A stretch of DNA of 64,000 nucleotides from Cheilinus undulatus (lineage: Eukaryota; Chordata; Actinopteri; Labriformes; Labridae). Shown piece after piece: positions 49,700 through 62,701 of the stretch; position 1 is the first letter of the stretch; the number at the start of each line of letters is the position of its first letter. Location of the stretch: NCBI RefSeq assembly GCF_018320785.1, contig NC_054873.1, forward strand, positions 20,860,196 to 20,924,195, read 5' to 3'. Under the pieces are notes generated by a model that saw only the letters and a list, made by a program, of their open reading frames with translations, had not been told where the DNA came from and made no database searches. The translations under genes and the position numbers were made by a program.

Positions 49700-52260
49700 A
49701 AACATGTAAATGCAATATTATTACAGAAATGCCTAGCTCAACAGAACCCATATATGGTTCAATTTTCCTTTAGGATCATAGTTGTACCTTCCAACCAGAT
49801 GTTGAATATTTGCCATTAACAAGAGAAGTGATGTTTTAAAACTGAGCCAGTGTTATAATGGGCAGCTACTGAGGGAATGTACAGGCATCTGTTTTGTCGT
49901 CAATGATGTGTAAGATTGTGACTATAAGGGCTTTGACAAAATGACAGTAAATCCATTAGCATCTTTGCCTTTAACTAGGAAACGAGTTCCCTAGCTAAAT
50001 TTAATTAATTTCCATCCATTAACAAAGGATGTACTTTGTGAGCACATAAAAGCTTTATTTCAAGTATAAAGACAACAAATGTAGCAGAGATTATCATCCC
50101 TTGAACTTGTAGGCCTCATGGACAGTGGGGCTTGTTAAAAGATTTTTTTAAAATCTAAACCAGTGAAGAAAGCTACAGCACAGATAGCTTAGAAAAGGTC
50201 AGTCTTTGCTTGGTCATGTTAAGATAATCATCCAGATTATAAACGAGGCCTTCAGGTGAAAAAATGGTTTCCATCAGGCTCATTTGTTTTGCTCTTAAGG
50301 ACCATATCAGAGTGATTGAAAGTTTTTGCTCATTAGCTACAAAACATACATGTTTGCAGTTTGTGACCACCAGATTTTTTAAATTTATTTTCTAGTTACT
50401 GCAGCACTTAACAAAATTAATCACCCTCAAAATTGTAAATGTATAAGCTTTGGTAGGGTCAGCTGTGTTCTATACTAATGTGGTTTAATCTTAGACTTCA
50501 AAAGTGACTTGATATGAACCCACTTTGCATTGTCTGACTTGTGCTGCCATTGTGTAGATTTTTTGGTTATATGGAACCTGGTATGGTCCTTTAAAATGTC
50601 AAACCACAAGAATAAGCTTTAAACTTGTGGGTCTGAATGTCAACAGCTCCCTCTTCATATCCGTGTTGGTTCACAAAACAGGTTGGATATCTATGCCCTG
50701 CATATGTGGAATTTATTTTCTTATTTAGGTGAATGATTTTCTCATTGATCAAGATGCACCTCTTGCACTGAATACCCTCTTTGGGTTGGTTAATTCAGCC
50801 TACTTTTCCCTGTCTTACCTCTTTATGCTGTTATGCAGTTGTTCTGTGCCCACAGGACACCATGGAATAGATTGAAGCTAATTAAGCATGGCTGCTTGTT
50901 TTGTGCCTATTTAGGCCTTGTCTGAGGGCATTGTGGGCATCTCCTCTGCCAGTCTTTTGTGACAAGTGCACACAGATGTGTCGAGTTAACTCAGTGGTTT
51001 CCAAACTTTTCTGTCAGGGCCTCCCTTTGGCAAATGAAATTATTATTTAAGCACACATAAAGGTATCAAAAAATGCTTATCAGAGCTGCACTGTTACAAA
51101 CTAACAAATTCTGATATTACTTATGTATTTTCTCTCAAACATTGTCTGCAAAAAGTACGGAATAGCAATTGCAACATGAAGCTTCCAAGATGAGACTGCT
51201 GCATGAAGCTCATTTTTGATGCACCGCTTTGATCTGTAATTTGCCTGATTTAGGCAACAGCAGAAAAACCTTTTTTGCACCAGTAAAACGTGGCAAAAGG
51301 AAGAATCTGGCTCTCATAATCTAGCGGTGAACTGGTCACATTTTCTTGTCTTTGGTTTTGTAATTCTGATGTCTGGTGTAAAATCATTTTGAGTCATGTA
51401 TACGTTTACTTGGCAAGACTAAACATTTTTCCATGACTTTATTTGGCCTATCCCCCCACATGTCACAACTTCAGGCCCCCCTTTGAGAACCACTGAGCTA
51501 GCTTACCTTAACGGACATTCACAGGGTCCTGAATTGCATTCTTGGTGAGTTAAAAATGGTTACATATTACCATTTTGGAAATTATTACAGCACACGTCTT
51601 GAAAATCCTCATCATGCACACAGGCTTTGTTCTTTCTATTACATTCCTCTGGCCTGATGTGTATCGCCTCAGCTGTTGAGACAAGTCTGGCATGGAGTCA
51701 TGAGCCAGGTTACTGAATGTGAACTCAAGAATTGTGTTTGTTTATGACCACCAGGGGGCGGTGAAACATCACATCAGTTGACTCTTCTGTATTCTGCTTT
51801 AATGTCAGCTTTCTTTGATGTAACTCAGTTTCCTCTGAAATAAGTGTTACTTCTGTACAAAATGTGAAAAAAACACAAACCCTGTAGTTGACTGGCCTTT
51901 GCCAGCAAAGTTGTTAAAACACAGGTTCCACTTCTTGAAAATAAGTTTACATGTTAATAGTTCAAAGATATGTCTCAGTGTAAGCTTAGTTGGCCATTCA
52001 GTGACATCACATTGCCAATTTGTGTGGGAGTTTTTGTCTAGACAGCACAACTGTTTCCTTCTGAGAGCTAAGTTTATCACTGTGCTGTAAAAGTCCTGTG
52101 ACATCCTACTGTGTTATATCTGCAGATTCAAAGTATAATAAAAAAAAAAACAGCCCCAGCGTCTTTATTTGTGGACTTCCTCTAATCATCGATGATCGGA
52201 TTCTTTCACAAACTTGTCTCAAATAGACCCCAGTGATCCATTTTTAGCCAGACCAGTTTA
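49700..52260. other. edc3-csk intergenic region
   Basis: No gene is supported. In human 15q24, CYP1A1 and CYP1A2 lie in the corresponding interval; nothing resembling a P450 haem loop or other CYP1A exon is seen on either strand. It contains one hAT-like element (50,992-51,495). Confidence 0.55.
50992..51495. mobile_element. hAT-type MITE
   Basis: Left CAGTGGTTTCCAAACTTTTC and right TTTGAGAACCACTG are inverted, matching the CAGTGGTTCTCAAA ends of many hAT elements. The flanking octamers AGTTAACT and AGCTAGCT agree at six of eight positions, as expected for a decayed 8-bp target duplication. No transposase. Confidence 0.7.
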
Positions 52261-52268
52261 CCAAAAAC

Positions 52269-52278
52269 GCGCATGCGC
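52269..52278. promoter_or_regulatory. csk: NRF1 palindrome in probable csk promoter
   Basis: GCGCATGCGC is the canonical NRF1 binding palindrome. It lies in the only CpG-containing patch between edc3 and csk. About 490 bases downstream a good donor (GAAG|GTAAGAG, intron from 52,769) could end a non-coding first exon of csk. A second possible UTR exon, 53,951-54,101, has CTGCAG before and GTATGTG after it. Confidence 0.5.
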
Positions 52279-55200
52279 AATGCAAAAATCAAGGTGGGGC
52301 AAAAAGTTCAATGTTTCAATTCTGAAGAGGAAAAGGAGTGAGGCTGCTTGAAGCTGACTTTTATTATAGTCTGAGTCGTTTTTAATCCACTGCTGTAGTT
52401 TTATCAAGCTGTTTTTCTAAAGAAATTTTCAGTCTTTTTTAACAGAACGTGCGTCGAGGCTGTAGTTGCGGCGAAAAGCACCAAAAGATTTATGAGGCGT
52501 TTTTTGTAGATGATGTTGACAGGAGATGAACCAATAACAACACTGCCTCATTTTATTGTGGTACTTTTGGACTGCTGAAGTTTCGGGTCACCTGAGGCAC
52601 ACTTCACTTCCTTATCAAGACTTGATACGTTGTTTTGCGCGCTGACGTCCACTTTACCTTGTTTATTTCATGAATGGAGTTTCTCAGTCTGTGGTTTTGA
52701 TGAAAACGGACATCTGTCAGCGTATCGCCTGGTTTTTGGCTTGAATCCTCGGGTTGTTCAACTGGAAGGTAAGAGTTTTACAGACAGGGGGGAGCTGTTG
52801 TTTACGTGTTAAAATAGAGCTTACCTGTCCACTAAACATCTTAAAGAGCCCTGGTAACGTGAAAAAAAATGATGGTACTGACATATGACAATGTGAAATG
52901 CTTATTTAGCCCTCATAAAATGCATGAAGCTAAACTTGATTTCAAACAAGGGTGTAGAAACGTGAAACCATGATACAGTTCGTCCTCTCTTTCAAAGTTC
53001 AACCACTTCCTCTGACTATTTACTGCAGTTATATCTTGAAGCTCTCTCCTGTAATCCGTGCTTTTACTGTAGATCATAATACCAACAATTCTAATGATAT
53101 GCTGTTGGCAATGCATGCACTGATGCTCTCACAGAACAACTGATCTTTAAATCTGTATATTTCTGCAAATATTACGGGTTTTTTAGCAAGGGTCCAATGC
53201 AGGAAATTGTTAATTTTTACATGTATCTCAGTTTGATACTCCTCATTTCTCCTCTAACTTTATTGATGACCGGAAATTAAACATTAAAATTCCGGAGAAG
53301 CAACCGTTGAACTCAAATAAAGTCACAAAAACTCCACTGAAAGTTTTTGTGTGAGAGAGAGGAAGTGGGGATCCATTGAGGGAGTTATGACCCCTACCCC
53401 CACCCCACCCCGCTGTCACAGAAAATCCCTCATATGTCAGCAACTTTCTGCGCAACACTGAAGCCGGAGTGGCCGGAGTGTGACAAAACTGTTTAGATGT
53501 CTTAATCTGGTGAGACAACATGAAGAGAAAGCATGAAACCAGAGCAAACAGAGCTGTAGTTTGTGGCATCAGCAGAGCAGTGCTGCAAAAATATGCAGAG
53601 CTTTGAAACCAGGAAGTGTCAGTTGTCTCTGCATGGCAGCTTACTTTATCATTGCAAGGTGATTTTCTAAAGGTTGGGTTTCTCACAACAACAGTGTTAT
53701 AAATGTCATGTTTATCTTTGTGATGTTTGACCTTTGGATAGAGATATATTTCAAGGGATTTCCCTTTTACTGATAAAAACGACTTTTCCTCTTCCTGTTA
53801 CTCTGAAATATAACTCTTCTGTGTTTATTTATGATGGACAGGCTGACATTTAAATTTAAACCTTGTCATTTGCTTTAATAGCTTGTGTTGTAGAGTCTTG
53901 CTGGCAAAAGTGGCAGTCGATTAAGTGATACAAAGACAGCTTGTGCTGCAGGGTTCACCAGTGCACTCGTACTTCCGCTCTCCTGCAGACTGTGGTTTCA
54001 GAGAAGAGTGCTGCTGCAGGGTCCAGCTGTTGTCCACCAGCAGAGGAGATTTCCTCAAGAGGACACCTGCAGACTGTCAGACCCAGCTGGGTGACCTGTA
54101 GGTATGTGATCTTTCTCTTTTAGTGTGTTTCTTGCCGCTTCTCTGCATGCTGGTTTGAAGCTCAGTGGACTTTGACAGAGTCATTGTTTCCTTCTCTTTG
54201 CCCTGGGCTCTGTCAGAATGGCGAGCACGCTGTAATGTGATGATAACAAGGCAGCAGCTTCAAAGCAGAGGATCTAGAGGCAGGATGGTCAGTATGAGGG
54301 GCTGATTACCCAGAACCCCCGGCTGCACTGAGGCGTACAGAGGAAAGATGTAGGAGCACATGTAAACACCACAGACAAGGTGCTAACAGTGACGCTCTCA
54401 CTAGGATGTACAGTAAAGGGATGTTCAGATCCTTTATTATAGTAAAAGTACTAATATAAAAAGTACCAAGTACACCAGCAAGATCTGTTACGAATACATT
54501 TTCACTTGAGGTGAAAAGGTCTAGAGGAGGAGGTCTAGAATGTGTGGCCTAACAGGTATTTTACAGGGTACATACAGATGGCATTGATGCCCATGTGCTT
54601 AGTTGATAGAGAGGAGCTTTGAAACAGTACCCTCTGCAGCTGAGGTCCACCCACATTCGGAGGGTGTTAATTTCAAGCCATGTAACCGTTGTTGTGTCTG
54701 CATCATTAGGGCTGGGCAATAAATTGATTCAATCGATAAACAGAAAATTGAAATTCAGTATTTTCTCTTTAACTTCACTGCAGTAATACCAAAAGTAAAA
54801 TCTACTGTTGGAAACTTTGGTTTCATTTTAGTTCTGGCAACCAAAAATGTTACATCTTTTTACTTACATGCTGTTTGTGTGCAACCGCTGTCCTCAAACT
54901 CAAGTAATATTTAATCAGTCACATCACTCACTCTGGATCTTTTTCAAAGATATTCAAATCAAACTGATTTTTTGTCTTTGTGGTAAAATTTTCATCTGAC
55001 ACTGAATCTGTGGCAGAGATGAAAGGCAATCAAATACAAATAAAAAATAGCTGATGTTTTGCTGACTGTTTTGTTTACTTGCATAGATCATGGAGAAACA
55101 TTAGCATTACTCTCAGTCTGTTTCTAGGCAGATAAAAACTTTCAGAGCATGAGTGTTAATGTAAATAACTCCCACAGTGCAATTTTTAGAGAAGTTTACA

Positions 55201-57141
55201 GCTTACACTTGAACCTGTAGATGAAAATTCAGTTTACTTTTGTTACATGTTATTGATAGAATAAAAGTTAACCTGTTTGAGAAGTTTATTTTTTTTATTT
55301 GGAAATTTTTCTAAATCATAATCATATCTCCAAGCCCAAGTTATCATAGAGAGTACCTATCATATCGTATCGTACATATGATATGCTAACACATTATATT
55401 CAGGGATGCACAATATTATCTGCATAATATTGGTACTGGAAGATATTACCTTAGCTGTACTTCATGGCTGCAAGGGATGTGCTTTCGAGGGGAATTTATA
55501 ATAAAAAAAAATCACTGACACAAAGGTGTGGGGGGTTCTAATTCTTGGGAGGATTTTGGACAGGCCAGGGGCACATATTTTTGCTAGAAAAGCCTGAAAA
55601 GGTGTATTTTGCATAATATGCAACCTTTAAGAAGCTAATTGATTGCTTCATGCTAATTTTAACATGGGAAACAATCTTAGTTGAGTAGATTATTTAATGA
55701 AAATGTACATCAAAGTTTAATAAGAGTTCAGTTCACTTGTGTCACTGGACATTACTGCTGTATTCTTCTTTGGTTGTTTAACGTTAGGTAGCAAACAGCT
55801 TCAGATGCACTTCAGCCACCATCGGGGTGAAATAATGACTGAATATTCAAACAACTTTTCCCATCCCATGCATCATCTTGTAAGGCGAGCTTTCAGTTTC
55901 TGGAGTTTAGGCAGAACCTTGTATATATATCGTTGTCAGTATCAGCACGAATGGGTTTGGAAATATTGTCATCACATATATCAATAAAAAGAGTGAGGTT
56001 AGTTTTATAGACACAAGATAAATTTGTGGGGATTGTTGCAACAAGAAAAAAGCAAGAGCAAAGTTCCTGTACATAGTTTTTCCCAGAGATTAACCCCTTT
56101 GTGCTTTGATGACCTTTTTAGTTAAAACCATGTAAGATACATACAAAATATTAGTATTTTTTAAGTGAAAAAACTCAGGTATGGGATATATGGGAAGAAG
56201 CCCTAAGTAGACTATGTGTTTCTTTAAGGGGTTACAACCATTTAAGTGTAGACGTCACTGATAGTTTTGAGTATCCAATCTGTAAGTCCATCCACCAGCA
56301 GGACCAGTAGGCCTCCACTCTTCACTGTATCACAGCAGATTTTACAACAAGCCTGATCAGTTATTTCACCTCAGATCTTGTCTGTAGGAACAGAAGGAGG
56401 GAGTGGCAGATTCAGACAAGGCTGGAGAAGATATTTCTACATTCCTGTCCTGTCTTGCTTTGTGCAGTCAGGCTGCCCCTCATTTGTATGGTTGAAACTA
56501 CAACTTGACTTGCATAAGAAGAGTCAAATGCTGATTAACCTGTTTGGTTTGAACAACAATGTTAGTGTCTTAGATATGCTAAGCTAGATTATGATATCTT
56601 TTTGCGCTTGGATGAATCAGGTATGAGTCAACTTTTTATTATAAATAATAATTTAAGTACATTCATGCACTGTCAGGACTCTTCTGGTTATATATGTCAC
56701 TAGGCTTGCTGGTTTCCTGTTGTTTCTAGTAACTCTATCATCACTTCTGAATTTGACAACTTCTCTCAGTCGGAGGTTTCTTGTCATTGCATTGATCTGT
56801 AATGACAAGCTTATTTTTAAAGCATCGCTGTAATCAGAGCTGGAACTTGAATGCGCTAAAAGGCATCATACTTTAACCACGTACTTGATGTCTACCTCTG
56901 CCTCAGAGTTACTCATCGTCACACTGACTAAATGCCTTACGCATGTGTGAGTGCGTTTTCACATGTGGACTCATGCACTCGCACGTTTGCTGCTGTGGGT
57001 TGAAATAGGATGGAGGAGAGAGCATTGTGCTGACTTGGATCACACAGGCCATTTCCTAAGCTGATATTCTTGGTTAAAGAAATATGTCTTCTATATTCTT
57101 ATTCAAATGTATCTGTTCTTCGGGCCAGGATGTTTGCAAGC

Positions 57142-57162
57142 ATGATGATGATGATGATGATG
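57142..57162. repeat. (ATG)n microsatellite
   Basis: Seven consecutive GAT/ATG units. Confidence 0.85.
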
Positions 57163-57524
57163 GACTGCTCCATATGACAGGGCTGAAGAGAAGCTCCACC
57201 GACTCTAAATAACAGCCCTGTCTGCCTCCTAAATAGATTGTACTGTGCTTCTATATAGACTGCTGCTATAATGCATTCACTGACCCAAAAGAGACTGAAA
57301 AGATGACAGAGAGCTGCTGCGTGTCAGCCAGGGTCTCATCCCCTGTTGATTCTTACAAACTTTGTGAGATCACTCTGCTCTTTCACCAAAGACTTTGTTG
57401 ATCCATAATCTGGTCATTAGCCACATCAGTGACAGGATTCTTCTGATGGCAGTGTCATTCAGACCACCATTGTAATAACCTGAAATACCAGATAGTTTAA
57501 TATATTCACTACACAGGATATATT

Positions 57525-58245
57525 CATATTTATCTGGAAAACCTCCCATACAAAGCATTTGGGAAGGGCAGGACTACTCAGAAAATTCTAGGAAGGTGAT
57601 TGGATGAATGTTCTGTCTGTCACATTCATTATGAGCCACAAGACAAAATAAGGTATTCAGACATGTGCAGCTCCAGTAGAAGCGTGAGCTCAGCAGACAG
57701 GCTCTGCTGTAGTTTATGAACAGTAGAGCTTGTATGTGGATAAAACTTATGCTGTGGCTGGTCGGCAAAAGAGCAAAAACATCTTAACTGCATAAAGATT
57801 CTTTTACGTGACCTTTTGCTCTTGGTTTAATAAAGATATGTGGCCCAGTACTGATGAAACTGCTGCTTTAGTATAGCTACCTTTGGGCTAATTGTTACAC
57901 CAGTGGCAGCAATTGTTTATACAACCATACCCCGCCCTTAACTATCGCAATCTCATGCTGGAGCAGGTCAGAAGAAAAGTAGTAACATCTTTTCCGTTAT
58001 GGAAATTGTTCAGTTCTGTTCTTTGCTCTTTATTTGATAAGGAAATGTGGCCCAGTGCTCATGAAACTACGCTATACTACAGCTACAGCCGAGATAAGCA
58101 CTACACTGGCAGCAGCCATTGCTGTCAGCTTCCTGCCTGTAGCTACTGCCTCATTCTCCTAGCACAATCATTTCAGATTGGAGCTTTGAAAAATGAATTC
58201 GCCTGATGACATGGAATCTGGACAATCCATCCAAGACAGTCTAGC
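57525..58245 (+). repeat. Dispersed A/B-family element, copy 4, with internal duplication
   Basis: It opens ATCTGGAAAACCTCCCATAC then TTTGGGAAGGGCAGGACT, and ends near GAATTCGCCTGATGACATGG. Its interior is duplicated: TTTGCTCTTGGTTTAATAAA...TGTGGCCCAGTACTGATGAAAC (57,813-57,860) recurs as TTTGCTCTTTATTTGATAAG...TGTGGCCCAGTGCTCATGAAAC (58,022-58,067). Non-coding. Confidence 0.6.
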
Positions 58246-59040
58246 CACAGACCGTTGATCTCATACGCCCCCTCTTGCAGACCACCACTGTGTTGATGTT
58301 GCATCTCTCAGAAAGGAAACACACTCTAAAACTGTAAAAATAAAATTGTAATCAACTTCCAGTAAGGGTAAGGTTTAAGGTAAGAGTTGGTTGAAAACCT
58401 GACCTGCAAAACCTCATTACAAAACTTTTGCTTGTCCTCTATGAAACACTCTAACGAAGCTAAGACTGAATCTAATGAAGCTACATTAGTTATGTAAGCT
58501 ATGTAGTTTAAGCTACATTAGTGATGTAGTTTTGTTATCTTTCTAGCTAATGTAGCTACATTAGCTTTTGCTACATTTGCTGAAGCTCATGTTGCTGAAG
58601 TAAAGGCTAGCGTAGCTACATTGGCTTATGTAGAAATGTTATGTAGCTAGCATTGCTAGCTACATAATAGCTTCAGCTTCAGCTAAAGCTAACAAATCTA
58701 AAGCAAACCAATGTTCACGTAACTTCCTCTAAAATGGGTTTAGACATAATTTAAATTTTAGATTAGACCTCTGACCTTTATTCTGTTTTCTGTATGAAAT
58801 GTTGCTTTGTCTAAAAAATGTTTGCAATTTGGTTAAATCATGAATGTAACTGCCAGCCTTTGACTATGAATAAAGTTGCATTTAAAAAACAAAAGAAACT
58901 TATAAAACATTTTACTGGCAAATTACGTCACCTTGTTCTGACAAAATATCTGGCATCTCATAACGGTCTGCAAGAGGGGGTGTCTGAGATCTGCAGTCTG
59001 CAGCCAGTTCCCTCTTTAAATCCATGTGCTTTGCAAGGTT
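58215..59040 (+). repeat. AGCTA-array dispersed element, copy 4
   Basis: The core at 58,450-58,700 is made of GTAGCTACATTAGC / GCTATGTAG words. The ends are inverted: GATCTCATACGCCCCCTCTTGCAGACCAC (58,258-58,286) matches the reverse complement of CGGTCTGCAAGAGGGGGTGTCTGAGATC (58,963-58,990). Just outside, ATGTGCTTTGCAAGGTT (59,025-59,041) is the A/B-family terminus. The 5' flank CTGACCTGCAAAACCTCATTAC matches copy 2. Confidence 0.75.
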
Positions 59041-59756
59041 ACCATTTAGGTCCAGATAAAAAGATCTAAATGACTACTCGATGAAATGTCTGATACTGTT
59101 TTACACACTTTTCAGCTAGTGTGAGCAGCACATTGATGTTGACGTTTCAGAGTAAAATTCCTCCAGAGCTGTCAGGCAGATTATCACACAACTTTGCACA
59201 GCATTCATTCATGTCCTTTTAGTGAAAGTAAAGTACTAACAAATAACATTTGAGAGTAAAAGTATGTTGATTTTTAAAAAGGAATTAGTCTTAAGGGGTA
59301 TCAGTTTAGTGATCCCTAATTTGCAAAAATCCTCTCTGTAATTCAGATTTCATATTTGAATTCCAAAATATTATTCTGAAGCTGTAAAAGTGCATTTTAG
59401 TGTTTAATCTAGCAGTAGAAATGGCCAAATACAGTATTTTGATGCACTCTTTTTTTCAACACACTCTTTTTGCAACATTTATTTCAACATAATTCCTATT
59501 CATTTTATTGGTCTATTGCTTTCTTTATTTTTAAAAGATTTTTCTCTACCCCTTCTCCCCTATACCGTTGGCTGGAAAATACTGTATGTGGATATTTATC
59601 TATTGCATTACAGCCTTTGATATTTCTTGTTTTCTTTATATGTTGTTATCCAGAAAAGATTAAAACAACAAAAAGGAAATGACATGCAAAGAAATAAAAA
59701 TTCTTATAGTCTGCAAATAGATTTCACTTTAAGGAAAAATCTGTTGTTAGCCCTGT

Positions 59757-59780
59757 TTTTTTTTTTTTTTTTTTTTTTTT
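59757..59780. repeat. Poly-T run
   Basis: About 24 T in a row; low complexity. Confidence 0.85.
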
Positions 59781-60291
59781 ACATTAAAGAGGAGCTACGA
59801 AACACATCCAGGACGCCTTAAGATCATTCATAGACATTGAAGGAAATCTAAAAAATATTTTGCACGAGGAGAATAGTTTTGTCTGAATTCAGAATCTGCA
59901 CCATAAACGACACAAAGCTGCTGGCTGTTCTCTTCCAGTTATGAGCTTGTGCATGGTGGGAAAAGTCAAAGAAAACAGAGAAGATACATTTAGATGAGCA
60001 GAGGTCCCTTGATACAGCCGAACAGCTGCAGCACTCCACAGGGGATGATATCTGCCACATTCTCATTGTGTTAGTGGTGATGGCCCTCTCTAGAGTTTAG
60101 AGAGTCACATCTACTTTCATTAAACAGCTTTGTTATTCTGATGTGTTTTATTCTCAAAGGGAGAATCACTTTGTATGTAAGAGCCTCGCCCTTCCATTGG
60201 AGTATTCTGAATGTGCGCTGTCATACAGGAAGTGGAGCATACTAATAGTACATGTCAGAGGATGTGACCTCATGTGAAGTGACAGATGTAG

Positions 60292-60370
60292 CCCCCCCCC
60301 CCACACACACACACACAGACATACACACACACACACACCCCCACACACACACCCAAACACACCCACACAC
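60292..60370. repeat. (CA)n microsatellite after a C-run
   Basis: An imperfect CA/CCCA dinucleotide tract of about 75 bases preceded by about ten C. Likely polymorphic. Confidence 0.9.
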
Positions 60371-61423
60371 TTCTTGAGATGGGAACTGATAGAGGAAATG
60401 AAGATGTACATTATGTGGCAGTATCAGGGGGTTGCTTTAGCCATGACTTAACCCATAGGTCATCATTTCACTGTAATGCCTCTGCTGGGTTTGGTGCACA
60501 TGTATCGTGAAAACACTGTGTTCAGGCCTAAGGTTACTGTCACAGCGGCTGCTTTACTGACGTAAAGAAATGCTGGCCTGGATGAATCCCTCAGGCCTGC
60601 TCACATCTCACCACAAGTTTGCATTCCAGGGTTGAGCTGAGCTCCTACGAGGCCTTGTTCTCAGGGCTAAGCTTGAAAAACAGTTTCTGTCCATTTTTGG
60701 TCAAAATACAATACAGTATGATACAATACAATACAAGAACTTTATTTATCCCCGAAGGGAAATTCAATAATGTTTGAAATGTATGAAAAATGTACCAGGC
60801 TAACTTATCACATATACATGGCATTACTGCTATTTATTGACAAGTAAGAATATAATGCCAAGCTGTACTTTAAAGTAAATTCTTGGCCCTAAAGTTGTCT
60901 GAATTTTTTTTTTTATGCTGATACCTCATGTTTTCATGTTTGCTTGTTTATAACAAAGGAAATAAGAACTGTATATTTTGTATACTGTATAATTATTTGT
61001 ACATTTCAAGGCTCAATAAAATTTACTTGGACAAAGTTGTCTAAATTAACACTCTGAGCCTCTTCTTCTAGTACGCCCTATTTCCCTGCGTCATGGAAAC
61101 ATTCTGCCCCAGTTGTGAAAGTGGTATTTAAAAAAAAAAAAGAAAATGTGTCAGTTCTGCTTTCTATATCAGTGAGTTATTTTACTGACACTGTCAGATC
61201 TGATGCGCCTCTTTCTTACAACTTGTTTGCTGTGAAAAAATGCACACCATAAACTCACTGTCTTATGTTAATGATCAAGTGAATAACTCTGTGGGGGGGG
61301 TCGTACTTCATTTTATTCTTTGTTTTCCTACAGGCTCTGTACGTGTGTGTGGGCGTGTTTACCAGCTCTAATGGTAGCAGATAGAAAAAAAAATCCCCTG
61401 TGACAGGATTCAACTGCCTCACC

Positions 61424-61654
61424 ATGACAGAGGTCCAGGTTAGCATCAGCTATTAGAGTAGAAACTGTGTTAAAAACATAACAAAACATGTCTGATATGT
61501 GGTCTTAGATATATAAAGTGATCTGCCTGTGTTTCCACAGACTCCATGGCCGCAGGGCACAGAATGTGTGGCCAGGTACAACTTTAAAGGCACGTCAGAA
61601 CAGGACCTGCCCTTCAACAAAGGGGATGTGTTGACTATTATTATTGTCACAAAG
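61424..61654 (+). CDS. csk: C-terminal Src kinase, first two coding exons (partial)
   Basis: CSK phosphorylates the C-terminal inhibitory tyrosine of Src-family kinases in the cytoplasm and at membranes. Exon 61424-61438 (exon from 61,334 after TTTTCCTACAG) encodes MTEVQ, and exon 61541-61654 continues [38 protein letters not shown] in phase 0. This is the start of the SH3 domain: the ALYDY-like ARYNF strand and the [12 protein letters not shown]-loop are visible, closely like human CSK (GTECIAKYNF, AEQDLPFCKGD). The rest of SH3, SH2 and the kinase domain lie beyond the right edge; no further csk exon was found to 64,000. Start context CACCATGA is good. Confidence 0.92.
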
Positions 61655-62700
61655 GTAAGGGGTTTAATGCCACATTTTGTTAGTACAGACAAGAAAAAGA
61701 AGTCAGACTGACTAAGAGCATATGAACAGAATAAAAAGGAATAAACCAACAAAAGACCCAAAAGATACATTTAAAAGACTTTTCTTTACGTATTTAATCT
61801 TATGTTGTGGGACTTTGGACATGACTTTAAAATGTGTATATAACTTAGCTTTATATTTGCTGTAGATTCTACTTTATAATTAAATGATACTTTTTATTAT
61901 TTTGGGATGAATCTTGGCTCAGCTGGTTAGCCATCAGGACCAATCACCACCTACTAAAGAGACTCAAATCTTGTAAAATCTCTAACCACTCTAATTTATT
62001 TAATGAAAAATGTTTTAGTTTAGACCTTAAATGAAGCAAAACATAACTTAACAAAGAGAAATGAAAAAACATGTTTAAAAAGCAAATCATTACAGAAGTA
62101 AATGCATGCATACATTTATATTAATCCATTTTTCTTCAAACATTTGGTTGACAGGTGGTAATTTCTTAAGGAATTTCCTCCTAACTTGGGAAAACCAGCT
62201 TTGTTATTTAAAGTAAAGGAGACACGTAGGCAGAAATCTTGAGACAAATGCTAAAATTAACTCATCATCATAAGAAAAACTTTAAAAAATCGACTTTGGG
62301 CTTTCGTACAGACTTTTTGGCCAATTTTTTCTCTTTGGACACATTCAAAACTCACTAGAAAAAGCTTTGCGGTCACAACCCACCAGTTGAGAACCACTGG
62401 TCTCATCAAAATGATGAGAATGATTATTTTTATGTCTATCTGTAGCACTGCTAAAGGCTAAGAAAGGCATTTTTTCTTATTTATTGTCTGCAGATACATA
62501 GGAAGAAATCAAAATAACATTAAACATTTCCGATAGATATTTAGTGACCTACGCATGCTGTGAGATCAGCCATCAAACCTGTATAGACAGTAGAAAAACA
62601 AACACATCTGGTCTTCCTTTCCTCAAAATCAAATCTGCATAATGGAGATGGCTCATTTTAAAACATGTTTAGTTGTTCTTCAGTTGCATTAGTTTTGTAT
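61655..62700 (+). other. csk: csk intron
   Basis: No exon seen. 61,917-61,985 is faintly tRNA/SINE-like (TTGGCTCAGCTGGTTAGCC, an A-box match). 62,365-62,402 resembles a hAT right end (CCACCAGTTGAGAACCACTGG). Confidence 0.45.
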
Positions 62701-62701
62701 A

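Larger units (their letters stand above)
52769..61333 (+). other. csk: Probable long 5' intron(s) of csk
   Basis: Inferred from the promoter-like patch at 52,270 and the acceptor at 61,331-61,333 (TTTTCCTACAG). No protein-coding exon is seen. Contents are an A/B-family repeat (57,525-58,245), an AGCTA element (58,215-59,040), an ATG microsatellite, a T-run (59,757-59,780) and a CA repeat. A retrotransposon-tail-like piece is at 60,735-60,770 (CTTTATTTATCCCCGAAGGG). Confidence 0.5.

Noticed and set aside
49700..52260. Possible cyp1a between edc3 and csk
   Set aside because: No P450 haem-binding loop or other CYP1A-like exon seen on either strand.
53243..53686. 147-codon minus-strand open frame
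   Set aside because: No recognisable domain, no supporting splice sites or neighbours, biased composition; lies in the probable csk 5' intron.
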